Assembly (NCBI RefSeq): GCF_001437075.1
Contig: NZ_JQBX01000004.1
Span: 1 to 64,000 of the forward strand
DNA: 64,000 bases
Reading direction: 5' to 3'
Source: Pediococcus stilesii
GTDB taxonomy: Bacteria; Bacillota; Bacilli; Lactobacillales; Lactobacillaceae
A program made the position numbers and the translations under genes. Below the pieces are notes generated by a model that was not told the DNA's origin, ran no database searches, and saw only the letters and a list, made by a program, of their open reading frames with translations. Positions 22,001 to 30,782 of the stretch are shown here, in pieces; the first letter of the stretch is position 1, and every line of letters begins with the position of its first letter.

Positions 22001-22630
22001 ATGTTTGTTGGATACAAAAGATTAAAAATTCAACCATTTAATGAAGATGGAACAAAAAAGGGCGAATTAATTATCGTTGAAGGTAAGCAGCATAAGGGTG
22101 CTACGACTACCGCTGAAATTAGTGGGTTGGCAAAAGACTCATCCACTGTGGCTGGTTCCAACATCGATTATTACATCGCACGTGGTGGATTAGGTGAGGT
22201 TAAAGTCGCTTTAGGTATCTTAGATTTGCCAGAAGACAGTGCCGATGTATTATCAGGGTTCCGAAAAGATGCAAACGGAATTACTTACGGCGGTTCAGAT
22301 ACGATGCCACCTTACTGCTCAATTGAACTAGAATCGACAGAGGATACTGGAGAAATTGCTTTGATTGGATTCTTTAAGGGAGTATTCACTCGAGACAAGT
22401 TAAATCTTGAAACTTTAGATTCTTCTAAAACATTTAAGCCGGAACCTGATGCGTGGTCATTTAAACCAGGTGCTTCAATGGCAGATGATAGTACTAATGG
22501 TGAAGTGATGCAGAAGTTTATTGGCGATACAACTGAAAATGCAGAAGCTATTACCGTGTTTGAAAAGCAACTATTTGATCCAGCAATTTCTAGTGGATCA
22601 GATGTTGATGGCGGTGGAACGGGAAACTAA
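22001..22630 (+). CDS. Major tail protein (phi13 type)
   Basis: A 209-residue tube subunit of the phi13-type major tail family, with F-V-G-Y-K-R-L-K-I at the start, a G-K-Q-H-K-G-A-T-T-T-A-E-I-S-G-L segment near 28 and C-S-I-E-L-E-S-T near 106. TTAGGAGG precedes ATG. Like the capsid gene, it ends inside a -1 frameshift signal (22621-22683) that would give a 227-residue longer form. Confidence 0.9.
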   Translation: MFVGYKRLKIQPFNEDGTKKGELIIVEGKQHKGATTTAEISGLAKDSSTVAGSNIDYYIARGGLGEVKVALGILDLPEDSADVLSGFRKDANGITYGGSDTMPPYCSIELESTEDTGEIALIGFFKGVFTRDKLNLETLDSSKTFKPEPDAWSFKPGASMADDSTNGEVMQKFIGDTTENAEAITVFEKQLFDPAISSGSDVDGGGTGN

Positions 22631-22683
22631 CATCGCCCACGGTCGGAACGGCTAAAGTGGGCGCAACTAAATTAACGGAGTAG
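22621..22683 (+). promoter_or_regulatory. -1 frameshift signal at the major tail gene end
   Basis: The heptamer GGGAAAC (22621-22627), in the G-GGA-AAC phase, immediately precedes the TAA. Six bases on, a 7-bp stem CGCCCAC/GTGGGCG encloses a 16-base loop. The -1 frame reads LTSPTVGTAKVGATKLTE and stops at TAG 22681-22683. Fifteen of 18 residues match the capsid extension. Confidence 0.75.
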
Positions 22684-22697
22684 AAAGGATGATATAA

Positions 22698-23000
22698 ATG
22701 GCATATACACCTCATACATGGGAAACCGACGAAATTATTACCGCCGATAAATTGAATAATTTAGAAAATGGAGTAGCTGCTGTTAAAGATGGCATCGATG
22801 GAAAAGATGGAGCCACTGGAGCTAAAGGAGATACCGGAGCAGCGGGTAAAGATGGTGTGACGGGACCCGCAGGTAAAGACGGATTATCAGTTAAGTCTGG
22901 CGAGTTAACAACTGATGCAGACGGAAAGTTAACGGGCGGAACTTTAACGATGTCAGATGATTCGACTGTCACTTTAACCGTTAAATCAGCTACAGCTTAA
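22698..23000 (+). CDS. Collagen-like fibre protein (100 aa)
   Basis: A 100-residue protein: residues 1-30 match the phage head-fibre N-terminus (Y-T-P-H-T-W-E-T-D-E-I-I-T-A-D-K-L-N-N-L-E-N-G). Residues about 33-62 are G-x-y collagen-like triplets (G-K-D-G, G-A-K-G-D-T-G) and the rest is a beta-rich cap. Trimeric fibres of this sort decorate capsids or tails. Its place between the major tail gene and the tail chaperone is unusual for a head fibre and may mean tail-tube decoration. Confidence 0.75.
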   Translation: MAYTPHTWETDEIITADKLNNLENGVAAVKDGIDGKDGATGAKGDTGAAGKDGVTGPAGKDGLSVKSGELTTDADGKLTGGTLTMSDDSTVTLTVKSATA

Positions 23001-23063
23001 TAATACTAATTAGACAAGGTCGGGTCGCAAGACTGGTCTTGTTTTTATTTTGGAGGTGGAAAA

Positions 23064-23375
23064 ATGAGTGATCCAGTATCGATGACCTTGATGGTTAATG
23101 GTAAAGAAAAGACGTTTACTGAAACATTTATTCCGGCAAAGCGTCTACTTGAAGCGATTGATTTATTAACATTCGAAGAACGAAGAGATTTAAAAGTGAT
23201 CGCTGAAGAGCGTGTTAAATTTTTGTCTGAAGTTTTTACAGATAAGAATGTGACTGAAGAACTAATTTGGAATGGATTTAATGCGCTTAATTTTAACAAT
23301 GAAGTTGCTGAAATTATCGCTCAAATTGGCGGTATTGAACTAAAAAACGTGATGACGGAACCGACGGAGGACTAA
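23064..23375 (+). CDS. Tail assembly chaperone gpG
   Basis: A 103-residue helical chaperone in the slot between major tail and tape measure genes, with the typical T-F-E-E-R-R-D-L-K and F-T-D-K-N-V-T-E-E-L-I-W-N-G-F-N-A segments. TTGGAGGTGG precedes ATG. Near its end the heptamer AAAAAAC (23342-23348) in the A-AAA-AAC phase allows -1 slippage into the gpT frame, giving gpGT, as in lambda and most siphoviruses. Confidence 0.85.
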   Translation: MSDPVSMTLMVNGKEKTFTETFIPAKRLLEAIDLLTFEERRDLKVIAEERVKFLSEVFTDKNVTEELIWNGFNALNFNNEVAEIIAQIGGIELKNVMTEPTED

Positions 23376-23632
23376 GCCTCCCAGAGGCTCGAAAGAGGAT
23401 TCTCGCAGTTTTAGGATCAATTGTTGAAAATCGACCTGGATATACGTTGAGTTCCGTCATTAATGATATTGATTATAAAATGTTGTCTGAAATTATGAAG
23501 GCAACGGCTGAAGATGTGCAAGAAAAGACTCAAAAAACTGAAAGTGGGATGTCGGTTACACCTGGTCAATTAGGTGTTAACCCTGGCGGACAACCAGTTA
23601 TGAGTCTTTTTGATTTGGCACGACAGAAATAA
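23339..23632 (+). CDS. gpT part of frameshifted tail chaperone gpGT
   Basis: The -1 frame is open from 23339 to the TAA at 23632. After slipping at 23342-23348 translation continues with R-D-D-G-T-D-G-G-L and the conserved-looking A-R-K-R-I-L-A-V-L-G-S-I-V-E-N and I-N-D-I-D-Y-K-M-L-S-E-I segments. The piece has no own ribosome site, so it is expected only as a fusion of 189 residues in total. Confidence 0.8.
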   Translation, partial: TKKRDDGTDGGLSLPEARKRILAVLGSIVENRPGYTLSSVINDIDYKMLSEIMKATAEDVQEKTQKTESGMSVTPGQLGVNPGGQPVMSLFDLARQK

Positions 23633-23656
23633 TTGAGGAAAGGAGGATAAATATAA

Positions 23657-26600
23657 ATGGCTGATGAACCATTAGGTCGCATGGTGATTGAGCTGGGATT
23701 AGATCATTCTGATTTCGGCAAGGGATTAGCTGGTGCGAAGAAAGAAACCAAATACGCAATGGCTGAAATGAAGTCATCGTTGGCGGTTGTTGGACAATCG
23801 GGTAAGCAGTTTGATATTCTTGCTGCTAAATCTAAGGGCCTATCGCAGGTCATGATGAGTCAGGAACGAATCGTTGAAAAACTAGGTCAAGCCTATAAGA
23901 ACTCGTTGGTTGATGGCAAAGCCAGTTCTTCGACTGCTAAGTTAGCTACGCAGTTGCAGAATGCCAATGCTAAACTGGCTTCCTTGAGAACACAATATAT
24001 CAACACGGCTGGAGCAATGGCCAAAGCACGTGTAGAAACAACTGGATTCACTGGCGGACTAAACAAACTAAGTAAAGGTGCTATTACAACCGGTGCTGCA
24101 ATGAGTCAAATTGGTTCAGGGATGACGTCCAAGGTTAGTTTGCCGATTGCTGCCGGATTAGCTTATGCTACCAAGTCAGCAGTTAAATTCGATTCACAAA
24201 TCAAGTCAATCGGGCCACTGCTAACCAACGGTGCGACAGTTACAGCCAAGTATAAAGCACAGCTTGACCAATTAGGTGACGCCTCAAAAGAGATGTCGAC
24301 TAAGTACGGCGTCTCTACGACTGAAATTAATAATGGTATGACGGAATTAATTCGTCGTGGCTATAATACCAATCAAGTATTGGGTTCTATGCCTTCAATC
24401 ATGGATGCCGCAATGGCTTCCGGCGAAGATTTAGGAACGGTACTTAATACTACGTCATCTGTCGTAGAACAGTTTGGACTTAAATCTAAATCAACGGCCG
24501 GAACGTTAAAGAACACCCAAATGGTTACGGACTCAATTACTTATGCTGCCAATGCTACTGCCGCTGGATTTAGTGATATGGGTGAAGCCATGAGTTATGT
24601 TGGTCCACAAGCACATGCTGCCGGATTATCTGTTCAAGAAACAGCCGCTGCAATTGGTGAACTTTCAAATAAAGGTATCGAAGGTCAAAAAGCTGGTACT
24701 AACTTACGAGGAATTTTAACATCGTTGGTTAAAGTTACTCCAAACGCTTCTAAGGCATTTAGCTCAATGGGGATCTCAGCCGGAGAACTAAAGAAGGATG
24801 CTAGTGACTTGCCACGATTGATTGATGATATCACTAATGGTACTAAAGGTTGGGATAAGGCTGATCGAAACAAAGCGATTGCAACGGCTTTTGGTCGTGA
24901 AAATCAATCAGCAATGAACGCTTTGCTAGAAACCGGATCAAGTAAATTACGTCAATTAACGAAAGATACTGAAAACTCAACCGGCGCTACTAAAAAACAA
25001 GCCGAAGAAATGAGCAACACTTCAGAGAATAACGTCAAAAAGTTATTAGCCTCATTACAGGTCTTGGGTATCGAAGTTGGAGCTAAACTTGTTCCTAAAT
25101 TAATTCCATTAGTTAATAAAGCTAAGGATTTAGTTGAAGGCTTTTCTGATTTAGACGATTCGACTCAAAATACCATTATCAAGTTTGCATTGTTAGCCGC
25201 CGCTGCTGGTCCCGTGTTAAGTATGACGGGTAAATTAGTTGGTGGTTTTGGTAAAGTCGGAAGCACGATCGTTGGAACAGTATCCAAATTTGCTGAATGG
25301 AGAGCAAAAGTAGCCGCATCTAAAGCAGTAATGAATGATGTTTCTGCTGGAGCTGATATCGCCGGTAAGGGAATTAAAGGTGTTGGTGATAATGCCAAGA
25401 TCGCTGAAGGTGGATTAAGTATTTTAGGGAAGTCCATGACTACCGCTGAAGCAGGAGCTGGTATATTAGGAACCTCCCTAACAGCCACCGGGGCTGTTGT
25501 TACTGGCGTCGGTGTAGCCGCATTAGCAGGCGTAGCCTATTGGGAGCTATATGGTAAACAAGCTCATGAAAGTGCACAGCGTGTTGATGAATGGGGCTCT
25601 GATATCGGTAAGACTGCTTCTGATGCAGCCGAAAAAATGACCGGTTTTGAAACTAAGGCTTCAACGGCATTAGATGGATTCAATTCAAATGTTAAAAAGA
25701 ATGCTAAAGAAGTTTCTAAGGCATTTCAAGATATGGTTGATTCAACTAGCAAAGCGGTTGATAAACAATACAAGGATGCTGAAAAATTAGCTAAACAAAT
25801 TGGTGGAGATGCTGGTGCCGCTTTACTAAAGCAGGCTGGCAAAGAAAAAGATGCGAATGAAAAACGCATCCAAGATATGCAACAGACGGCTAAAAAGGTT
25901 AATGATATTACATCAAAAGCCGCCAAAGATGGCACTAAATTAACCGCGGACCAAGCAACTACAATTGCTAATCTCCAACGTAAAATGGCTCAAGATGAGA
26001 TTGATACATTAAAACTTAAGTCTAGTCAGAAGAAATCCATTTTAGCTGCTGAACTCGGTGAAACAGGGTCAATGACTAAGAAGCAGTTGGCCCAGACCGC
26101 CAAGGATATTGGTGATGCAGCATACAGCGAAAAAGAAGCATGGAATAAGAAATATGGTCAAATTGAACAAGCTCGAAAGGACGGGCAAATTAGTTCTAAA
26201 GAAGCCAACGTTGCAGAAGAACAGCTCACTAAGACTCATAACGCAGCTATGTTGCAGTTGGGCGAAGATTTAATTCGAACGGAAAAAGAGCAAGGCAAGA
26301 GTAGAAAAGAAATTATGGACGATTTAGAGTCCAATGGCTTTGAGCCTAAAGAAGCGAAAGCAGCCATGAAAGCTTATCTTAAAAGCCTCCAAGAAACCGC
26401 TAGTACATCAATTAAGATTACCGGTGATATGAGTAACGCTGTTAAGAAAGCTGCCGAAGCTTGGAATGATATAGTACTTGACCCTAAGACCGGTAAGTTA
26501 AAGACCAATGCGCAAGAAGAAGTCGATAAAGCCGTTAAGGATAAGGACAAGTGGAATTCGATGCTACTGCTTGCGAAAAAAGGGAAGATGAGCTCTAACG

Positions 26601-27922
26601 CCGCTGCCATGGTTGGAATCGCCGCTTTGCACGTCGGCAAATGGGATAAGTTAACCCTTAAGGAAAAACAGGCTTTAATCCGCTCTAAAGGTGGAGATGA
26701 GTTAGCTAAGCTGATGACCAAAGGTGGAGAATGGGGCAAATTAACTACTAAAGAAAAAGAGGCCATCATTAAATCTGAGGGTGGTAACGAATTGCTCCAA
26801 GCTATGACCAAAACTAAGACTTGGAATAAATTATCGGTTAAGGAAAAGAAAGCTGTCATTAAAGATAGTGCTTCTGGTCCAATGAAAAAGGCCCATATGA
26901 CTTTAAAGGATTGGAACAAGTTAACGCCAAAAATGAAAACGGCTATTGCTAAGGCAAAAGGTACCAAAGACGTCGCTAAGGGAGTTAAAGGTGTTAAAGA
27001 TTGGAATAGTCTTCCTAAAAAAGTCAAAGAATTGATTGCCAAGGATAAAGGCGCTAGAAAGATCATTAGCAAGGTAACTAGTGACTATAAAAAGTTTGGA
27101 AATCTTCCCAAGAGCACAAGCAAGACCTTGAAAGCATCTAACAAGACTGCTGGTGGAATTAAGTCCGCCAAAAATGATATTAGTTCATTCGCTAAGGGTG
27201 CGGCAACTAAAGATATTAAAGCTTCAAATAAGACACAAAAAGGCGTTTCAAGTTCGAAAAAGTCGGTTGAAGATTTCACAAAAAAATCTGCTCACAAGAA
27301 GATCCTTGCAGATAATAAGACTGCAAATGGCATTAAGGATGCTCAACAGGCGCTTGATTCAATGAAAGACAAATATGTACATGTTTACGTTAAAAAAGTT
27401 GAACAAAACGCTTTAGGTTCTATGGGGACATCCGGAGGAGCAATCATGGTTAATGACCAAAAGGGACCCGTATTCCGTGAAGCAGTTAAATACCCCGGAC
27501 GGACGCCATTTATTCCTCACGGTCGTAATGTGATTCTTGACGATGCACCTAAGGGAACAATTGTCATTCCAGCTGGATTAACAGCACAGATGTACAAGGT
27601 TCCACAATTCGCAACCGGAACAATTCCGTTGAACTCATCAGTCATGGAAGCTACCAGAGCTATTAGTGACTCGGTTGTGCACGTCTCTCAGACGGTTAAC
27701 AATACAACTCAAAACATGAATGGTATTAGTGGATCACAAGCTCAACAATTAATTAATCAACAGGGTGGCCAAAAGGATATGACGCCGTTAATTACCCAGC
27801 TGATTAGTGTTAACAATGCAATTTTGCAGGCAATTAAAGACCAGGGGACGTTTGATACGAAGTCATTCTATAAACGGCAAGCTAAAGACCTATCAATCAG
27901 TCAGTATGATGGAATAACGTAA
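23657..27922 (+). CDS. Tail tape measure protein
   Basis: A 1421-residue tape measure protein. After a coiled-coil start the TP901 core lies at about residues 190-450 (Y-G-V-S-T-T-E-I-N-N-G-M-T-E-L-I-R-R-G). Hydrophobic segments occur near 505-520 and 615-632, followed by long Lys/Ala-rich coiled coils. Residues about 960-1140 contain repeated W-N/W-x-K-L-T-x-K-E-K-x-A-I units. It sets tail length and may aid DNA entry. AAAGGAGG precedes ATG. Confidence 0.95.
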   Translation: MADEPLGRMVIELGLDHSDFGKGLAGAKKETKYAMAEMKSSLAVVGQSGKQFDILAAKSKGLSQVMMSQERIVEKLGQAYKNSLVDGKASSSTAKLATQLQNANAKLASLRTQYINTAGAMAKARVETTGFTGGLNKLSKGAITTGAAMSQIGSGMTSKVSLPIAAGLAYATKSAVKFDSQIKSIGPLLTNGATVTAKYKAQLDQLGDASKEMSTKYGVSTTEINNGMTELIRRGYNTNQVLGSMPSIMDAAMASGEDLGTVLNTTSSVVEQFGLKSKSTAGTLKNTQMVTDSITYAANATAAGFSDMGEAMSYVGPQAHAAGLSVQETAAAIGELSNKGIEGQKAGTNLRGILTSLVKVTPNASKAFSSMGISAGELKKDASDLPRLIDDITNGTKGWDKADRNKAIATAFGRENQSAMNALLETGSSKLRQLTKDTENSTGATKKQAEEMSNTSENNVKKLLASLQVLGIEVGAKLVPKLIPLVNKAKDLVEGFSDLDDSTQNTIIKFALLAAAAGPVLSMTGKLVGGFGKVGSTIVGTVSKFAEWRAKVAASKAVMNDVSAGADIAGKGIKGVGDNAKIAEGGLSILGKSMTTAEAGAGILGTSLTATGAVVTGVGVAALAGVAYWELYGKQAHESAQRVDEWGSDIGKTASDAAEKMTGFETKASTALDGFNSNVKKNAKEVSKAFQDMVDSTSKAVDKQYKDAEKLAKQIGGDAGAALLKQAGKEKDANEKRIQDMQQTAKKVNDITSKAAKDGTKLTADQATTIANLQRKMAQDEIDTLKLKSSQKKSILAAELGETGSMTKKQLAQTAKDIGDAAYSEKEAWNKKYGQIEQARKDGQISSKEANVAEEQLTKTHNAAMLQLGEDLIRTEKEQGKSRKEIMDDLESNGFEPKEAKAAMKAYLKSLQETASTSIKITGDMSNAVKKAAEAWNDIVLDPKTGKLKTNAQEEVDKAVKDKDKWNSMLLLAKKGKMSSNAAAMVGIAALHVGKWDKLTLKEKQALIRSKGGDELAKLMTKGGEWGKLTTKEKEAIIKSEGGNELLQAMTKTKTWNKLSVKEKKAVIKDSASGPMKKAHMTLKDWNKLTPKMKTAIAKAKGTKDVAKGVKGVKDWNSLPKKVKELIAKDKGARKIISKVTSDYKKFGNLPKSTSKTLKASNKTAGGIKSAKNDISSFAKGAATKDIKASNKTQKGVSSSKKSVEDFTKKSAHKKILADNKTANGIKDAQQALDSMKDKYVHVYVKKVEQNALGSMGTSGGAIMVNDQKGPVFREAVKYPGRTPFIPHGRNVILDDAPKGTIVIPAGLTAQMYKVPQFATGTIPLNSSVMEATRAISDSVVHVSQTVNNTTQNMNGISGSQAQQLINQQGGQKDMTPLITQLISVNNAILQAIKDQGTFDTKSFYKRQAKDLSISQYDGIT

Positions 27923-27933
27923 GGAGGTGAACC

Positions 27934-28770
27934 ATGAAGACAAAATTCTACATGAAAATTGGAGATCAGGATGAATTTGATCTGACTGAAAAAATTAGTC
28001 GATTGACATATTTATCAGAAGATTCAATGCCACAATTCACCAATACTTATCAGGAAGACAGCAGTCGGGACGGTTCACCGTTTGCGTATGAAACGCTGGA
28101 ACGGTCAACAATCAATGCCAATTTCTGGTTAAGGTTTACGGACTATACGGATTACAAATTGGCGAAGCATGAGATTTATCGGATTTTTGGAACGCGCAAG
28201 TTAATCCGGATTCGGACTGATACAGATCCGGCCAAAGTTTATTTCGTTTATCCAACGCCATTTGAGATTGCAATCCCAAGCCCTGGTGATCACTATGCTT
28301 TGTTTACGATTCCGTTCGACAATCCTAGTGGATATCGATATTCCTTATTCCGTTCCGACACGCCATACACCTTCGAACAAAACGGTTGGCAGGTCGGGAT
28401 GAATTTACCAGCGGATCGAATACCGACGTATCATTTTATGAGTTCGAAGTTCACGGTCTATAACGCGTCGGATATTGCGGTGGATCCTTACTACCAAAAG
28501 CATGATTTGAAAATCATCTCGAAGTTTAAAGGCGATTCACTGAAAATAACCAATAAAACGAATGGAACCGAATGGGCGTACAAGAAGAAATCGGATGGAA
28601 CGGAAACGATCATCCTAGATGGCGTGAACAGTTTCCGAGACGGGAAGAGTTGTGGGAGTGATACCGATTGGGGCAACCTCGCCCTCGAACGTGGTGACAA
28701 TCAGATTGAGGTAACTGGAGCAACCTCAACTGATATCACGTTCAGCTTTCCGTTTCTGTATCTAGCATGA
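27934..28770 (+). CDS. Distal tail protein (Dit)
   Basis: A 278-residue protein in the Dit position between tape measure and Tal. It is beta-rich with the F-A-Y-E-T-L-E-R-S-T-I-N-A-N-F-W segment near 50 and a galectin-like second half. Dit forms the hub to which Tal and receptor-binding proteins attach. GGAGGTGA precedes ATG and the end overlaps Tal by ATGA. Confidence 0.88.
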   Translation: MKTKFYMKIGDQDEFDLTEKISRLTYLSEDSMPQFTNTYQEDSSRDGSPFAYETLERSTINANFWLRFTDYTDYKLAKHEIYRIFGTRKLIRIRTDTDPAKVYFVYPTPFEIAIPSPGDHYALFTIPFDNPSGYRYSLFRSDTPYTFEQNGWQVGMNLPADRIPTYHFMSSKFTVYNASDIAVDPYYQKHDLKIISKFKGDSLKITNKTNGTEWAYKKKSDGTETIILDGVNSFRDGKSCGSDTDWGNLALERGDNQIEVTGATSTDITFSFPFLYLA

Positions 28771-30782
28771 TTAATAAACCAGTCCTGGTGCAGGCGATTA
28801 ACAGCTCCAGTGTTGACCGCTTGATGTCGTTTCTACCAGATAGTTTTAACATCGGTTGGCAAATGAACAGTGATTTTCAGCTGACATTTACCGCCTTTAA
28901 CGACGGTACGCCAGCTTTTAATAATTTGACGATTGAGAGCACGATTAAATTTGATGATACCGAATATGTGATTAAACAGGTAACGCCGGATCATTCTCAG
29001 GGAATTGAAACGGTAAACGTAACGGCCACACATATTTACAATGAGGTTAGTCGGGTATTTCAACGGTCAGTTAAAAAAGGTGATGTCGATTACACTCCGA
29101 GTGATATCTTGGAGTATTTTTTGAAAGGAAATAAGTTTGGATTTAGCTATGAAGTTATTGGTACTTTTGCAAAACAGAAAGTGACCGACTTAGGCAATTG
29201 TTCCGGAAAAGATGCCTTATCTAAGATTGTGGAAGTTTGGCCAGACTCAATCATCTATCCTAATGGACGCAAGATTGTTGTTTACACGAAGGACAAGTTC
29301 TTTAAAGATAATGGCCACCGGATTGATTATTTGAACAGTGCTTCAGAAGTGAGCTTTGAGTACGACAGCACGGAGATTGTTAATCAGGTGCGGGCAGTTG
29401 GCCCAACGTACGAAAAGAAGACCAAAGTTGTGACTGGAACTACTAGTTTGAATGGCGTAACAACCAAAAAAGACGGTAGTTGGGAAGCTGCAATTCGGTA
29501 TGGTGCGGTGGTTACTAATTCGAAGATTGATGATAAATTTGTTCAAGCATTTTTGAATATTATCGAGCGTGAAAGTCGCGGTCAAGAGAATATTGTTAAT
29601 AATTGGGATCATAACGCTCAAATTGGGCATCCGAGCAAAGGAATTGTTCAGTTCATTGATATTACGTTCAATAATTACGCTATCAAGCCATACACCAACA
29701 TCCTAAAAGGTTGGGACCAGATTTTAGCCGTCTACAACAGCACAAATTACTACAACAATATCATCAATGGTTGGGGTAATCCGTCAGGTAGTCGGCGGAT
29801 GGATTCGCTGAAGATTACACCATCTGATTCAGGTTCTTCTGGCAGTTCTTCAGGCGGCGCAGCGAAGGTGATTGCCGATGCTAAAAAGTATCTGGGCGTC
29901 CCATACGTTTGGGGTGGTCATAATAAATCGAACCCACGTGCTGGAATGGATTGCTCTGGTTTTGTTTCACAAGTCTATCATGATTTCGGGATTGAAATTC
30001 CAGCATATACGGTTTCGATGGAAAGTTACGGCAAGCAAATTAGTCGGTCACAGGTTCAGACGGGCGATATGTTGTTCTACGGTCCGCATGGCGCAACCCA
30101 TCATATTGCGTTGGCATTGGATAATAAGACGATGATCTTCGAACCACAACCAGGTGAATCATGCAAGATGGAGCCAATTAGTTATTATCCACCATCCTGG
30201 TATGCACGAAATGACAAGATGGCAGCGATTGTTGCTGGTGGTGGAAGTGCAGGCGGTAGCAGTAGTACAGATGAAAAGACATCTTACGAAACATCGACGG
30301 AAGATTATTTCAAACCGTTTATTGTTCAAGATGATGCGTCGATAAAAAAATGGGGACTGCATCCGGGTGGCGATATTACTAGTGACTCGATTAAAAAAGC
30401 GGATGAGATGAAGAAGTGGGTAATGACCCAGCTTAAACCAGATCCAACGTTGAGCGTTTCGGTGACGGCGGACAGCAATAAGTCGGTAATTGCGGGTGAT
30501 ATGGTGCGATTGGAGATTCGACCAAAGCAATTTGTGACGAATATGGGAATTGTTGGTTACACGGTTTATCCGTTTAGCAAAACTAGCAATGCGTCAATCA
30601 CGCTGAATCAGAATGCGAAGACCATTATTGATTACGAAAAAGCCCATTACAAGAATCTACAAGCTTCACAAAGTGCGGTTAAAAATGGTGCTACAAATAT
30701 AGCGTCCGGGCAAGAGACATGGACTGATGAGGAGGTGAGTCAATTTGGATCCGGAAGAACCAAAGTTGGAACCAGGGTATAA
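28767..30782 (+). CDS. Tail-associated lysin (Tal) with SLT and NlpC/P60 domains
   Basis: A 671-residue protein. Residues 1-230 form the gp27-like baseplate part. About 262-350 resemble a lytic transglycosylase (I-I-E-R-E-S-R-G-Q, then G-I-V-Q-F-I-D and A-V-Y-N-S). About 363-480 form an NlpC/P60 peptidase with Cys near 396 in G-M-D-C-S-G-F and His in T-H-H-I-A-L. A Ser/Gly linker separates the two. The last part (530-671) returns to a structural fold. The enzyme pair probably opens peptidoglycan at infection. Confidence 0.92.
   Translation: MINKPVLVQAINSSSVDRLMSFLPDSFNIGWQMNSDFQLTFTAFNDGTPAFNNLTIESTIKFDDTEYVIKQVTPDHSQGIETVNVTATHIYNEVSRVFQRSVKKGDVDYTPSDILEYFLKGNKFGFSYEVIGTFAKQKVTDLGNCSGKDALSKIVEVWPDSIIYPNGRKIVVYTKDKFFKDNGHRIDYLNSASEVSFEYDSTEIVNQVRAVGPTYEKKTKVVTGTTSLNGVTTKKDGSWEAAIRYGAVVTNSKIDDKFVQAFLNIIERESRGQENIVNNWDHNAQIGHPSKGIVQFIDITFNNYAIKPYTNILKGWDQILAVYNSTNYYNNIINGWGNPSGSRRMDSLKITPSDSGSSGSSSGGAAKVIADAKKYLGVPYVWGGHNKSNPRAGMDCSGFVSQVYHDFGIEIPAYTVSMESYGKQISRSQVQTGDMLFYGPHGATHHIALALDNKTMIFEPQPGESCKMEPISYYPPSWYARNDKMAAIVAGGGSAGGSSSTDEKTSYETSTEDYFKPFIVQDDASIKKWGLHPGGDITSDSIKKADEMKKWVMTQLKPDPTLSVSVTADSNKSVIAGDMVRLEIRPKQFVTNMGIVGYTVYPFSKTSNASITLNQNAKTIIDYEKAHYKNLQASQSAVKNGATNIASGQETWTDEEVSQFGSGRTKVGTRV

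Noticed and set aside
22628-22665. Terminator after the major tail gene
   Set aside because: Same reasoning: no T-tract and a matching slippery site and extension.
26374-27072. 232-codon leftward frame within the tape measure gene
   Set aside because: A shadow of the Lys/Ala-rich coding repeats, with no ribosome site.
26600-27200. CRISPR-like or DNA repeat array in the tape measure gene
   Set aside because: The repetition is at protein level (W-x-K-L-T-x-K-E-K units) with diverged DNA and no spacers.
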